A stretch of DNA of 64,000 bases, taken from the NCBI RefSeq assembly GCF_020510705.1, contig NZ_CP075184.1, positions 2,728,001 through 2,792,000 on the forward strand. The letters run 5' to 3'. This DNA comes from Acidovorax radicis. Its GTDB lineage: Bacteria > Pseudomonadota > Gammaproteobacteria > Burkholderiales > Burkholderiaceae_C. Below are positions 55,738 through 64,000 of this stretch, piece after piece. The position numbers and the translations under genes are program-made. Position 1 is the first letter of the stretch. Each line of letters opens with the position of its first letter. A model generated the notes under the pieces. That model ran no database searches, was not told where the DNA came from, and saw only the letters and a list, made by a program, of their open reading frames with translations.

Positions 55738-55808
55738 GATAAAAACGAAATACGAAAACCGCGTTCAGGGCAGCGCAGACCCATGGGCCGGCACCATCGC
55801 CAAGAACA

Positions 55809-56345
55809 TCAGGATTTGGCGAAGACGTTGCCCAGTGCAAACACCGAGTTAGGGGCGTTCACCCGGATCGGCTTGACCACGGGAGTGGTCGAGATCGCGC
55901 GGCGCACCACTGGTTTGTCTTCAATCTGCACACCCTTGGCGAGCTGCTCGTCCACCAGCTTTTGCAAGGTGACGGAATCAAGAAACTCCACCATGCGCTG
56001 ATTCAGTGATGCCCACAGCTCATGGGTCATGCAGCGCCCGGCTTCACCCAGGCAATTTTCTTTACCGCCGCATTGGGTGGCATCAATGGGTTCATCCACC
56101 GAAACGATGATGTCTGCCACCGTAATGTCACCGGCCTTGCGAGCCAGGGTGTAACCACCACCAGGGCCACGGGTAGACTCCACCAGTTCGTGGCGGCGCA
56201 GCTTGCCGAAAAGCTGCTCCAGATACGACAGCGAGATCTGCTGGCGCTGGCTGATCGCCGCCAGCGTGACGGGACCATTGTTCTGGCGCAGGGCCAGGTC
56301 AATCATGGCAGTGACCGCAAAACGGCCTTTGGTAGTGAGACGCAT
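55809..56345 (-). CDS. iscR: Rrf2-family Fe-S responsive regulator IscR
   Basis: 178 residues. The winged helix is MRLTTKGRFAVTAMIDLALR ... ISLSYLEQLFGKLRRHELVE; the cluster ligands Cys92, Cys98 and Cys105 lie in QCGGKENCLGEAGRCMTHEL with His108 nearby, matching the IscR [2Fe-2S] site. Holo-IscR represses the isc operon. It is the first gene of iscR-iscS-iscU-iscA and the stop is ~197 bases from iscS, a gap holding the heptamer array. Confidence 0.97.
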   Translation of the reverse strand: MRLTTKGRFAVTAMIDLALRQNNGPVTLAAISQRQQISLSYLEQLFGKLRRHELVESTRGPGGGYTLARKAGDITVADIIVSVDEPIDATQCGGKENCLGEAGRCMTHELWASLNQRMVEFLDSVTLQKLVDEQLAKGVQIEDKPVVRRAISTTPVVKPIRVNAPNSVFALGNVFAKS

Positions 56346-56475
56346 CGCAAGCTCCTTGTGCTAAGGCTTGTTCGTTGTAGAAACCGCCTGCGCTGACTGT
56401 TGATCAGCGAGGTACCGTCTCCGCCCCTTACCCCGCCCAGTTGCCTGGCGCGGAGCCCTTCATCGTTGGGCTGTT

Positions 56476-56524
56476 TTCTTGACTATTTTGTGTGAGTATA
56501 CCACAAATGCCTACCAATTTTGTC
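56476..56524 (-). promoter_or_regulatory. candidate iscR promoter with partial IscR-like site
   Basis: On the minus strand a consensus-like -10 TATACT occupies 56500-56495, with a poor -35 (GACAAA) 18 bases upstream. Overlapping and following it, ATACTCACACAAAATAGTCA keeps the ATAC(T/C)(T/C) and AGTC parts of the type 1 IscR site, but the central GACT half is not kept. This predicts a leader of about 140 bases. Confidence 0.4.
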
Positions 56525-56589
56525 GGGATAAATAACTTATCAGTCTTGTTTTGACCTTGCCTGTTTATTCACCCTGGTTTCACGCCCGG

Positions 56590-58680
56590 TTACAAGCCAA
56601 CCACATCACTTCCATGCGCCCCGAAGGCCTGGTCCTTGAGCCGAGTCAACTGATCTCTTACGCGGGCCGCCTGCTCAAACTCCAGGTTGCGGGCGTGCTC
56701 CAGCATGAGCTTTTCCAACCGCTTTATTTCGCGCGCTACATCCTTTTCGGACATGTCCTCCACCTGCGCGCGTTGCATGGCTTCCTGCTCCATGCGCTCG
56801 GCATCCTTGCCCGCTTTCTCGCTGTAAACCCCGTCAATCAGGTCTCTTACCCGCTTGACAATGCTGCGCGGCGTGATGCCGTGGACTTCGTTGTGTGCGA
56901 TCTGCTTGACGCGGCGGCGTTCCGTCTCGCCCATGGCTTTTTTCATGGAGTCGGTAATGCGGTCTGCGTACAGGATGGCCCGGCCATTGACATTGCGCGC
57001 CGCACGGCCAATGGTCTGAATCAGACTGCGCTCGGCCCGCAAAAAACCTTCCTTGTCGGCATCCAGGATCGCCACCAATGACACCTCGGGGATATCAAGC
57101 CCTTCGCGCAGCAGGTTAATGCCCACCAGCACATCGAAGGCCCCCAGCCGCAGGTCGCGAATGATCTCCACGCGCTCGACCGTGTCCACATCGCTGTGCA
57201 GATACCGCACCTTCACACCGTTGTCCGTGAGGTAGTCGGTCAACTGCTCGGCCATGCGCTTGGTCAGCGTCGTAATGAGTACGCGTTCATGCTTTTCTGC
57301 GCGTATGCGTATTTCTTGCAGCACATCGTCCACTTGATGGGTGGCCGGCCGCACCTCTACTTCCGGGTCCACCAGCCCGGTGGGGCGAACCACCTGGTCT
57401 ACCACCTGGCCGGAATGGGTCTTTTCATAGTCTGCTGGCGTGGCCGATACAAAGATCACCTGCCGCATGCGCTGCTCAAACTCCTCAAACTTGAGCGGCC
57501 GGTTGTCCAACGCCGATGGCAGGCGAAAGCCATATTCGACCAGCGTGGTCTTGCGCGAGCGGTCGCCGCTGTACATGGCGTTGAGCTGGCCGATCATCTG
57601 GTGGCTCTCATCCAGGAACATCAACGCGTTTTTGGGCATGTAGTCGGTTAGCGTGCTCGGCGGATCGCCCGGCGCGGCGCCCGACAGGTGGCGCGTGTAG
57701 TTCTCGATGCCCTTGCAGTGCCCGACTTCGCTGAGCATCTCCAGATCGAACCGGGTGCGCTGCTCCAGGCGCTGCGCCTCCACCAGCTTGCCGTCACTCA
57801 CAAGCTGCTTCAAACGCTCGGCCAGCTCGATCTTGATCGTCTCCACAGCCGCCAGCACCTTGTCGCGCGGCGTCACGTAGTGGCTGCTGGGGTAGACCGT
57901 GAAGCGCGGGATCTTCTGCTTGACGCGGCCCGTGAGCGGGTCAAACAACTGCAGGCTCTCGATCTCGTCGTCAAATAGCTCGATGCGGATGGCCAACTCG
58001 GAATGCTCGGCCGGGAACACATCAATGGTGTCACCGCGCACGCGGAACTTGCCACGCGAGAAATCAGCCTCGTTGCGCTGGTATTGCATGCGGATCAATT
58101 GGGCGATCACATCGCGCTGGCCCAGCTTGTCGCCGGTGCGCAGCGTCATCACCATGCGGTGGTAGCTCTCGGGCTCGCCAATGCCGTAGATGGCCGACAC
58201 GGTGGCCACAATGACCACGTCTTTGCGCTCCATCAGGCTCTTGGTGCATGACAGCCGCATCTGCTCGATGTGCTCGTTGATGGCGCTGTCCTTCTCGATG
58301 AACAGATCGCGCTGCGGCACATACGCCTCGGGCTGGTAATAGTCGTAGTAGCTCACGAAATACTCCACAGCGTTCTTGGGGAAGAACTCGCGGAACTCGC
58401 TGTACAACTGCGCGGCCAACGTCTTGTTGGGCGCAAAGATGATGGCCGGGCGCCCCATGCGGGCGATCACGTTGGCCATGGTGAAAGTCTTGCCAGAACC
58501 CGTCACACCCAGCAGCGTCTGGAAGGTTTCCCCATCGTTCAGGCCCTCTACCAGCTTGTTGATGGCCTCAGGCTGATCGCCTGCCGGTGGATACGGCTGG
58601 AACAATTCAAAGGGGGAGCCAGGAAAATGGACGAACTCGCCGTCTTGCTTTTCAGTTATGACTTCTGTGATATCCGGCAT
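56590..58680 (-). CDS. uvrB: UvrABC excision-repair helicase subunit UvrB
   Basis: 696 residues from ATG 58680; the longer frame would start with a TTG at 58692. Walker A is GVTGSGKT (58-65). The beta-hairpin [20 protein letters not shown] that clamps damaged DNA, DESH at the DEAH-like box, helicase motif [11 protein letters not shown], and the C-terminal UVR domain ([20 protein letters not shown]) that binds UvrC are all seen. It verifies lesions for nucleotide excision repair. Divergent from the aminotransferase gene, 105 bases between starts. Confidence 0.98.
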   Translation of the reverse strand: MPDITEVITEKQDGEFVHFPGSPFELFQPYPPAGDQPEAINKLVEGLNDGETFQTLLGVTGSGKTFTMANVIARMGRPAIIFAPNKTLAAQLYSEFREFFPKNAVEYFVSYYDYYQPEAYVPQRDLFIEKDSAINEHIEQMRLSCTKSLMERKDVVIVATVSAIYGIGEPESYHRMVMTLRTGDKLGQRDVIAQLIRMQYQRNEADFSRGKFRVRGDTIDVFPAEHSELAIRIELFDDEIESLQLFDPLTGRVKQKIPRFTVYPSSHYVTPRDKVLAAVETIKIELAERLKQLVSDGKLVEAQRLEQRTRFDLEMLSEVGHCKGIENYTRHLSGAAPGDPPSTLTDYMPKNALMFLDESHQMIGQLNAMYSGDRSRKTTLVEYGFRLPSALDNRPLKFEEFEQRMRQVIFVSATPADYEKTHSGQVVDQVVRPTGLVDPEVEVRPATHQVDDVLQEIRIRAEKHERVLITTLTKRMAEQLTDYLTDNGVKVRYLHSDVDTVERVEIIRDLRLGAFDVLVGINLLREGLDIPEVSLVAILDADKEGFLRAERSLIQTIGRAARNVNGRAILYADRITDSMKKAMGETERRRVKQIAHNEVHGITPRSIVKRVRDLIDGVYSEKAGKDAERMEQEAMQRAQVEDMSEKDVAREIKRLEKLMLEHARNLEFEQAARVRDQLTRLKDQAFGAHGSDVVGL

Positions 58681-58785
58681 GGGTGCAGTCAACGAGTAAG
58701 GGGTAGCGACCGTTAAAATCGGCGGAACCCGGCACAGTACACCACGCCCGGATTCTTCGCTACTGACAACCTTTCAAGGATTTTC

Positions 58786-59982
58786 ATGTCTCTTTTCACC
58801 GCCGTCGAAATGGCCCCCCGCGACCCCATCCTGGGCCTCAACGAGCAATTCAACGCCGACACCAACCCCAATAAGGTCAACCTGGGCGTCGGCGTTTATT
58901 TCGACGACAACGGCAAGCTGCCCTTGCTGCAATGTGTTCAGGCCGCAGAAAAGACCATGATGTCCACCCCCACGGCCCGCGGCTACCTGCCCATCGACGG
59001 CATCGTGGCCTATGACAACGCCGTCAAGAGCCTGGTGTTCGGCGCCGACAGCGAACCCGTCACCTCCGGCCGCGTGGCCACCGTGCAAGCGGTGGGTGGT
59101 ACGGGCGGCCTGAAGATCGGCGCTGACTTCCTCAAGAAACTCAGCCCCAACGCCAAGGTGCTGATCTCCGACCCCAGCTGGGAAAACCACCGCGCGCTGT
59201 TCACCAACGCCGGCTTTGAAGTCGATACCTACGCCTACTACGACGCTGCCAAGCGCGGCGTGAACTTCGAAGGCTTCCTGGCCAGCCTGAATGCCGCCGC
59301 CCCCGGCACCATCGTTGTGCTGCACGCCTGCTGCCACAACCCCACCGGCTACGACATCACTGCAGCCCAGTGGGACCAGGTGATTGCCGCCGTCAAGGCC
59401 AAGGGCCTGACACCTTTCCTCGACATGGCCTACCAGGGCTTTGGCCACGGCATCGCCGAAGATGGCGCCGTGATCGGCAAGTTCGTGGCCGCAGGCCTCA
59501 ACTTCTTTGTCTCCACCTCGTTCTCCAAAAGCTTCAGCCTCTACGGCGAGCGCGTAGGCGGCCTGTCGGTGCTGTGCGCCGACAAGGAAGAAGCATCGCG
59601 CGTGCTGAGCCAGCTCAAGATCGTCATCCGCACCAACTACTCCAACCCACCCATTCACGGTGGTGCTGTGGTGGCTGCGGTGCTGAATAACCCCGAGCTG
59701 CGTGCACTGTGGGAAAAGGAACTGGGCGAAATGCGCGTGCGCATCAAGGCCATGCGCCAAAAGCTGGTCGATGGCCTCAAGGCCGCCGGTGTGAAGCAGG
59801 ACATGAGCTTCATCACCACCCAGATCGGCATGTTCAGCTACTCGGGCCTGACCAAGGACCAGATGGTTCGCCTGCGCAATGAGTTTGGCGTGTACGGCAC
59901 CGACACCGGCCGCATGTGCGTGGCTGCGCTCAACAGCAAGAACATCGACTACGTCTGCCAGGCCATTGCAAAAGTGGTCTAA
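58786..59982 (+). CDS. tyrB: aspartate / aromatic amino acid aminotransferase (class I)
   Basis: 398 residues, start preceded by AAGGA. Class Ia motifs: FTAVEMAPRDPILGLNEQFN, DPSWENHRALFTNAGF, HACCHNPTGYDIT, PLP Lys248 in STSFSKSFSLYGERVGGLSV and the Arg in GRMCVAALNSKNIDYV. It exchanges amino groups between 2-oxoglutarate/glutamate and aromatic acids or oxaloacetate. TyrB and AspC cannot be separated by eye, so the symbol is provisional. Confidence 0.9.
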   Translation: MSLFTAVEMAPRDPILGLNEQFNADTNPNKVNLGVGVYFDDNGKLPLLQCVQAAEKTMMSTPTARGYLPIDGIVAYDNAVKSLVFGADSEPVTSGRVATVQAVGGTGGLKIGADFLKKLSPNAKVLISDPSWENHRALFTNAGFEVDTYAYYDAAKRGVNFEGFLASLNAAAPGTIVVLHACCHNPTGYDITAAQWDQVIAAVKAKGLTPFLDMAYQGFGHGIAEDGAVIGKFVAAGLNFFVSTSFSKSFSLYGERVGGLSVLCADKEEASRVLSQLKIVIRTNYSNPPIHGGAVVAAVLNNPELRALWEKELGEMRVRIKAMRQKLVDGLKAAGVKQDMSFITTQIGMFSYSGLTKDQMVRLRNEFGVYGTDTGRMCVAALNSKNIDYVCQAIAKVV

Positions 59983-60005
59983 CCCCCTGAGGCGCTTTCG
60001 CGCCT

Positions 60006-60120
60006 CCCCCCTTTCTCTCGCCTCGCTGCGCGAGGCGGGAAGGGGGACGCAGCCAGCGCGGCGGGGCGGCCCTTGCGCGGCTACCTCGCATTGGCTGCAC
60101 TTGCTCGGAAGGCTGTGGCA
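60006..60120. repeat. second family-typical intergenic repeat with GC-rich hairpin
   Basis: CCCCCCTTTCTCTCGCCTCG then CTGCGCGAGGCGGGAAGGGG forms a stem (CGCCTCG/CGAGGCG core, CCCCCCTTT/AAGGGGG outer). It is followed by ACGCAGCCAGCGCGGCGGGG and CGGCCCTTGCGCGGCT. The motif GCGCGGCGGGGCGGCCCTTG is one I recognise from intergenic DNA of Comamonadaceae. It also follows the aminotransferase stop like a terminator. Confidence 0.55.
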
Positions 60121-60132
60121 ATACCCAATTCG

Positions 60133-60747
60133 GTGAATACCCCTTTGAACCGCAGCTCTGATCTTCAGCGCCGCTTTGTGAGCGAAACGCTCCAGAACCC
60201 GCACAACGCGGCCCTTCTGGAGCGTTTGCCGTTTCTGGGCCTTCCCGATGCCTGGCTGGTGGCGGGCTGTCTGTTCCAGACGGTGTGGAACCTGCGCTCT
60301 GGCTTGACGCCTACGGCGCACATCAAGGACTACGACCTGTTCTATTTCGACGCGTCGGACCTGTCCCAAGCGGCCGAGCAGGCCGTGCAAGCCCGCGTCA
60401 CCGCCCTCTTTGCCGATCTGCCCATCACTGTGGAAGCCAAGAACCAGGCCCGTGTGCACCTCTGGTACGAGCACTGGTTTGGTTACCCGTATGCGCCGCT
60501 GCAATCCGCCCGCAATGGGATCGAGCGCTTTCTGGTGCCCTGCACCTGTGTGGGTCTGCAGCCTGCCGTCGACCTTGGAACGAAGGAGCCCACGCTGTAC
60601 GCGCCCTATGGGCTTGAAGAGCTGTACGCCGGGCTGCTGCGCCCCAACCCGGCCTGTCCACATCTGCCGCTGTTCCAGGCCAAGGCCGAAAGCTACCGCG
60701 AACGCTGGCCGTGGCTGACGATCCGGGCGGATCACATCGCTGCGTGA
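60133..60747 (+). CDS. nucleotidyltransferase family protein (NTP_transf_6 type)
   Basis: 204 residues from a GTG at 60133 (MNTPLNRSSDLQRRF); the frame continues upstream to a TTG at 60073, but that lies inside the repeat and no ATG is available. Motifs LPDAWLVAGCLFQTVWN, then IKDYDLFYFDASDLS, HLWYEHWFGYPYAPLQSARN and YAPYGLEELYAGLLRPNP match the small nucleotidyltransferase-like family annotated as DUF925/NTP_transf_6. The DYDLFYFD acidic pair would bind metal. Substrate and function are unknown. Confidence 0.8.
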   Translation: MNTPLNRSSDLQRRFVSETLQNPHNAALLERLPFLGLPDAWLVAGCLFQTVWNLRSGLTPTAHIKDYDLFYFDASDLSQAAEQAVQARVTALFADLPITVEAKNQARVHLWYEHWFGYPYAPLQSARNGIERFLVPCTCVGLQPAVDLGTKEPTLYAPYGLEELYAGLLRPNPACPHLPLFQAKAESYRERWPWLTIRADHIAA

Positions 60748-60774
60748 TAGCTGCGGCAGATTATTTTTGAAGCA

Positions 60775-60823
60775 TTTTTGGCCTCTAGCGCTTTATCTAC
60801 AAGTGCTACCAGCTATCAAAAAA
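60775..60823. repeat. Comamonadaceae-type palindromic repeat, copy 7 (intergenic)
   Basis: TTTTTGGCCTCTAGCGCTTT then ATCTACAAGTGCTACCAGCT and ATCAAAAAA. One half-site carries a single change (AAGTGCT). It lies between the nucleotidyltransferase gene and the convergent dioxygenase gene. Confidence 0.88.
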
Positions 60824-60857
60824 GAAGCAATCTATCGCAACCCAGCGCCGCACCCCG

Positions 60858-61781
60858 TCACCCCCACAACACCGACCGCATCGAGATCGACGCCGACTGG
60901 TAGCCCGTGTTGAAGAAACGCGGCATCTCGGTGGGCAACACCGCCCCTGCCGCGTACAGCAGCGGCAGAAAGTGCTCGTGCGTGGGGTGGGCCTGCTGGG
61001 CCACCGCGCCCAGTTTCTGAAAGTCCTGCAGGGCGCCGAGCTGGCCTTTCTTGATCTGCTCCTGCACCACGGTGTCGAATTCGGTGGCCCAGTCGTAAGC
61101 CTCATTGGCCGCTGTGCCACGGCGCGTGGCGCGCAGGTTGTGCACCACGTTGCCGCTGCCCACGATCAGCACGCCCCGCTCGCGCAGGCCTTGGAGCTGC
61201 TGGCCCAGCGCGTAGTGCTCGGCCGGGGCGCGGCTGTAGTCCATGCTCAGCTGCATCACGGGGATTTGCGCCTTGGGGAACATGGGCTTGAGCACCGACC
61301 AGGTGCCGTGGTCCAGCCCCCATTCGCCTTCGTCCACCCCCAATGCGCCGCCCGTCGCGGGCGACTTGAGTTCGGACGCCAGGCTGCGCGCCACCTGCGG
61401 TGCTCCAGGCGCGGGGTATTGCTGGTCGAACAACGCCTGCGGAAAACCGCCAAAGTCGTGGATGGTCTTGGGGTTGGTCATGCCGGTCAGCTGCCAGCCG
61501 CCGCGCGTAAGCCAGTGGGCCGACACACACAGGATGAGCTGCGGCTGCACGGCGCGCGCCATCAGCTCGGTGCCCATCGCCTGCCAGCTGCGGCGCCAGG
61601 CGTTGTCCTCGATGGTGTTCATGGGGCTGCCGTGGCCCACAAACAGCACCGGCATGCGCGGTGAAGGCTTCAATGCCTGCAACGCGGGCGCGGTGGCGGC
61701 GCTGCTCAGAGACGTGGTCATGAAAGCTCCCGGAAAGGCGGCCAAGCCCGTGAGAGCGGCCAAAGAGGTTCTGCGTTGCAT
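60858..61781 (-). CDS. 4,5-DOPA extradiol dioxygenase-like protein (LigB/YgiD family)
   Basis: 307 residues from ATG 61781; the frame extends to 62069 without support. The leader MQRRTSLAALTG resembles a weak twin-arginine signal. The metal ligands sit in VLFVGHGSPMNTIEDN, SAHWLTRGGWQL and HNLRATRRG, with IHDFGGFPQALFDQQYPAPG, the YgiD/DODA pattern. It opens a catechol-type ring or acts on a related dihydroxy aromatic; substrate unknown. It is divergent from the CaiB-type gene, with 121 bases between starts. Confidence 0.87.
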   Translation of the reverse strand: MQRRTSLAALTGLAAFPGAFMTTSLSSAATAPALQALKPSPRMPVLFVGHGSPMNTIEDNAWRRSWQAMGTELMARAVQPQLILCVSAHWLTRGGWQLTGMTNPKTIHDFGGFPQALFDQQYPAPGAPQVARSLASELKSPATGGALGVDEGEWGLDHGTWSVLKPMFPKAQIPVMQLSMDYSRAPAEHYALGQQLQGLRERGVLIVGSGNVVHNLRATRRGTAANEAYDWATEFDTVVQEQIKKGQLGALQDFQKLGAVAQQAHPTHEHFLPLLYAAGAVLPTEMPRFFNTGYQSASISMRSVLWG

Positions 61782-61902
61782 GGACCCGGGAGCGTAACAA
61801 ATTATGTATAACGCGGGGAGTGAACCCGCGCGCCCCTTGAAGTTCCAGCGCCGCGCCTTCTCCTTTCGTTCAAAACCACAACACCGAGACAACCCCACAC
61901 CC

Positions 61903-62793
61903 ATGACAACCGCCCTGCCCCAGCCCCTGCGCAATGTCCGTGTCCTGAGCCTCGCGCTCAACCTGCCCGGCCCCGCCGCCCTGATGCGCTGCGCGCGCAT
62001 GGGGGCCGACTGCACCAAGCTTGAACCCCCGCCCGCCCCGGGCCACCCCAGCGCCGACCCCATGGGCATCTACAGCCCGGCGGCCTATGCCACGCTGCAC
62101 AGCGGAGTGCGCGTGGTGCATGCCCACCTCAAGACGGCAGAAGGCCAGGCCGCGCTGCACGAAGAACTGACCCGCACCGATGTACTGATCACCTCGTTTC
62201 GCCCCTCGGCGCTCACCAAGCTGGGCCTCTCCTGGGAGGCGCTGCAATCGAAATACCCGCGCCTGTCGCTGGTGCGCATCGTGGGCGCTGCGGCCGAGCG
62301 TGCCGAAGAACCCGGCCATGACCTCACCTACCTGGCCGATGCCGGGCTGGTCACCGGCACCGAGATGCCCCCCACCCTGTACGCCGACATGGGCGGCGCC
62401 CTGATGGCCAGCGAAGCCGTGCTGCAGGCCCTGCTGGAGCGCGCCCACACCGGCGCTGGCGTGTGCATCGAAGTGGCCCTGGCCGACACCGCCGCCTGGC
62501 TGGCCCAGCCGCGCGACTGGGGCCTGACCACGCCCGAGGGCGACGTGGGCGGCCACCACGCGGGATACCGCATCTACCCCTGCGCCGACGGCCGCGTGGC
62601 CGTGGCCGCCCTGGAGCCCCACTTTGCCGCGCGACTGTGCGCCGCAGCGGGCCTGCCCGCATCGGGCGATGCCGATGTTTTGCGCAACCCGGCAACACAC
62701 CGCGCAGTGGCCCAATTCATGCAAACACAAACCCGTGCGGCGCTCGACGCTTTGGCAGTGGCGCAGGACATTCCGCTGCACACGCTGGCCTAA
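61903..62793 (+). CDS. CaiB/BaiF-family CoA transferase-like protein (short form)
   Basis: 296 residues from ATG 61903 (frame open from 61804, extension non-conserved). VRVLSLALNLPGPAALMRCA, then RMGADCTKLEPP, DVLITSFRPSALTKLGLSWE, GHDLTYLADAGLVTG with the nucleophile-region Asp, and GYRIYPCADGRVAVAALEPH match the CaiB/BaiF (alpha-methylacyl-CoA racemase) family. It is shorter than the usual 360-400 residues, mainly at the C-terminus. It may transfer CoA between acyl groups or epimerise an acyl-CoA. Confidence 0.85.
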   Translation: MTTALPQPLRNVRVLSLALNLPGPAALMRCARMGADCTKLEPPPAPGHPSADPMGIYSPAAYATLHSGVRVVHAHLKTAEGQAALHEELTRTDVLITSFRPSALTKLGLSWEALQSKYPRLSLVRIVGAAAERAEEPGHDLTYLADAGLVTGTEMPPTLYADMGGALMASEAVLQALLERAHTGAGVCIEVALADTAAWLAQPRDWGLTTPEGDVGGHHAGYRIYPCADGRVAVAALEPHFAARLCAAAGLPASGDADVLRNPATHRAVAQFMQTQTRAALDALAVAQDIPLHTLA

Positions 62794-62811
62794 ATAAAGC
62801 GCCGTTGATCC

Positions 62812-63510
62812 ATGCAAAAACAAGGCACCGTCATCCGCTGGGATGTCACCCGCGCCTTCGGTTTCATCCGCAGCCCTGGCACGCCGGCCGATGTGTTCTT
62901 TCACATCCGGGACTTCCAAGGCGCCGCTGCGCCGAGCGAAGGCCTGACCGTTGTCTATGAGGAAATCCACGTGGGCGGAAAAGGGCCTCGGGCCATGGCG
63001 GTGCAACCCACGGGCCCACAGGGTGTGGTGCCTTCACATCGCCCCGCGCCCACGTCGGCACAACGCGCGCGGCCTGCGTCTGCCCAGGCGCAAAAACCCA
63101 GCCAGCCCCCAAGTGGCCGGCGGCCCGCAAAAACCGGCGCCCGCTCGGCATCCGCAGGCCCCGCATGGCTGCTGATGCTGGGCTGGCTGGCACTGCTGGC
63201 ATGGGGCCTTCGGTCGGGCCGGCTTGCGCCCTGGGTGCTGGGCGCGGCAGTGGCCATCAACCTGATCACATTTTTGGCTTACGCCATGGACAAGAGTGCC
63301 GCGCAAAACGGGCAGTGGCGCACCAAGGAGAGCCATCTGCACCTGCTCTCGCTGGCAGGCGGCTGGCCGGGCGCGTGGTGTGCCCAGCAATGGTTGCGGC
63401 ACAAATCCAGCAAAGTGGAATTTCGCGCGGTCTATTGGGTCACCGTGGTGTTGCACTGCGGGGCGCTGCTGGCCTGGGTGGCGGGGTGGATAGCGGGCTG
63501 GATTCGATAA
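62812..63510 (+). CDS. cold-shock domain fused to DUF1294 membrane domain
   Basis: 232 residues. Residues 1-65 are a cold-shock-like OB fold (GTVIRWDVTRAFGFIRSPGT, DVFFHIRDFQG), the KGFGFI-type RNP1 position being AFGFI. A Pro/Ala/Gln-rich linker follows (~66-115). Residues ~116-232 have three or four membrane helices and the DUF1294 signature YAMDKSAAQNGQWRTKESHL HLL then GGWPGAWCAQQWLRHKSSK. Function is unknown. It lies 18 bases after the CaiB-type gene and is probably cotranscribed. Confidence 0.88.
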   Translation: MQKQGTVIRWDVTRAFGFIRSPGTPADVFFHIRDFQGAAAPSEGLTVVYEEIHVGGKGPRAMAVQPTGPQGVVPSHRPAPTSAQRARPASAQAQKPSQPPSGRRPAKTGARSASAGPAWLLMLGWLALLAWGLRSGRLAPWVLGAAVAINLITFLAYAMDKSAAQNGQWRTKESHLHLLSLAGGWPGAWCAQQWLRHKSSKVEFRAVYWVTVVLHCGALLAWVAGWIAGWIR

Positions 63511-63521
63511 CGGTTTCTATC

Positions 63522-63570
63522 GTTTTGATAGCTGCTAGCGCTTGCTCCATAAGCGCTAGAGGCCATTTTT
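63522..63570. repeat. Comamonadaceae-type palindromic repeat, copy 8 (intergenic)
   Basis: GTTTTGATAGCTGCTAGCGC then TTGCTCCATAAGCGCTAGAG and GCCATTTTT. Nearest to the consensus of all copies; CTAGCGCTT pairs with AAGCGCTAG (9 bp). It follows the cold-shock/DUF1294 gene. Confidence 0.9.
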
Positions 63571-63693
63571 ATCCTTATTTCTATCCCGCCGCTGCGGACA
63601 CAGGGTGCTGACGCCACAAAGGTGGCATGGCCTACACACGGCACACCCCAGAGCGGCTTCAATCAAAACTCTTGAAACCCATCGGGAGATGCT

Positions 63694-64000
63694 TATGAAA
63701 CCCCTCGTTCTCGATTCCTCCATGACCAACATGAGCGGGACTTTTTACCCGACAGGCCATGTGTTTGCGCTTTTTCCGGATGAAGACTGCGTGCGCCAGG
63801 CCGACGCCCGTCTGCACAACGCGGGGCACTCCGGCATCACGGCGTATGCGGGCCCCGACGTCATCCTGCAAGACATCGTGCACACGCTGGGCAACGCCGA
63901 CGCGCCCTTGCCGTCGGTGGGCGCAGAGGGCGACATGGTGCGCCGCATGGCCGACCTGGCCGGCAGCGGCCACCACGGCTTGCTGATTGCCATGGGTGAC
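63694..64000 (+). CDS. hypothetical protein, 5' part (truncated by window end)
   Basis: The first 102 codons from ATG 63694, with GGGAG six bases ahead. The start MKPLVLDSSMTNMSGTFYPT then GHVFALFPDEDCVRQADARL HNAGHSGI suggests a soluble protein with a Bacillus GsiB/YflT-like or general stress domain form often seen in Burkholderiales, but I do not recognise a function. The remainder lies beyond position 64000. Confidence 0.7.

Noticed and set aside
58774..60735. 653-codon open frame antisense to the aminotransferase and nucleotidyltransferase genes
   Set aside because: It crosses a repeat and two well-supported genes on the other strand and has no recognisable domain.

Overview
The window is a stretch of a high-GC betaproteobacterial chromosome, most likely Burkholderiales, family Comamonadaceae (Acidovorax-like). 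This rests on three things: the overall gene content; a homodimeric-type aceE–aceF–lpdA cluster whose LpdA carries its own lipoyl domain, together with a Bug/TctC protein; and about twelve copies of a short palindromic repeat of the form GATAGCT(n)AGCGCTT(n)AAGCGCTAGAGGCC, which I recognise as common in that family. It reads as core chromosome. I see no prophage, integrase, CRISPR array or complete insertion sequence.

Layout. 1-4.4 kb: the end of a DMT transporter, a MITE-like inverted-repeat element and a large membrane PAS/GGDEF/EAL protein. 4.4-9.2 kb: GNAT acetyltransferase, propionyl-CoA synthetase prpE divergent from chromate transporter chrA, a PadR-like gene remnant and an isochorismatase-family hydrolase. 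9.2-11.8 kb: a tightly coupled pair encoding an archaeal-type PRPP synthetase homologue and a DeoA/AMP-phosphorylase homologue. 12.2-17.8 kb: NlpC/P60 peptidase, small envelope proteins, a stand-alone class III cyclase domain, and a LuxR regulator divergent from DUF3237 and Bug/TctC genes. 18-24.3 kb: a SNF2 helicase, then ada, an Oxygenase-NA-like 2OG-Fe(II) oxygenase and alkB, then an EVE protein, together an alkylation-damage and modified-base group. 24.4-30.1 kb: diguanylate cyclase, RlmI-like methyltransferase, NudK-like Nudix, DUF3079 and a FadE-like acyl-CoA dehydrogenase.

30.3-40.1 kb: the pyruvate dehydrogenase operon (aceE-aceF-lpdA, minus strand, with a strong terminator) divergent from a PAS histidine kinase and FixJ-type regulator pair. 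40.2-45.8 kb: folD, oligopeptidase A, a DUF4124-glutaredoxin protein, rpiA and pyrD. 45.9-49.6 kb: the YqjD/YqjE/YqjK-like envelope operon, an LhgO-like FAD oxidoreductase and a histone-deacetylase-family amidohydrolase. 49.7-56.5 kb: two identical tRNA-Val(CAC) genes and the Fe-S assembly cluster iscR-iscS-iscU-iscA / hscB-hscA-fdx, followed by dnaQ. This cluster holds an internal terminator and a heptamer tandem array between iscR and iscS. 56.6-64 kb: uvrB, an aromatic/aspartate aminotransferase, a nucleotidyltransferase-family protein, a DODA-type dioxygenase, a CaiB-family protein, a cold-shock/DUF1294 fusion and a truncated hypothetical gene.

The strongest unexplained signal is the Comamonadaceae palindromic repeat lying inside four protein-coding genes (lpdA, aceF, the FAD oxidoreductase and hscA) as well as between genes. 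In three of the four it is read in the same orientation and the same codon frame, resembling the protein-coding palindromic elements known from Rickettsia. Other notable items are the 11-copy GGGTAAG/GGGTAAC array in the isc leader, the archaeal-like nucleotide-salvage pair and the alkylation-repair operon. All calls come from reading the sequence; no database search was run.
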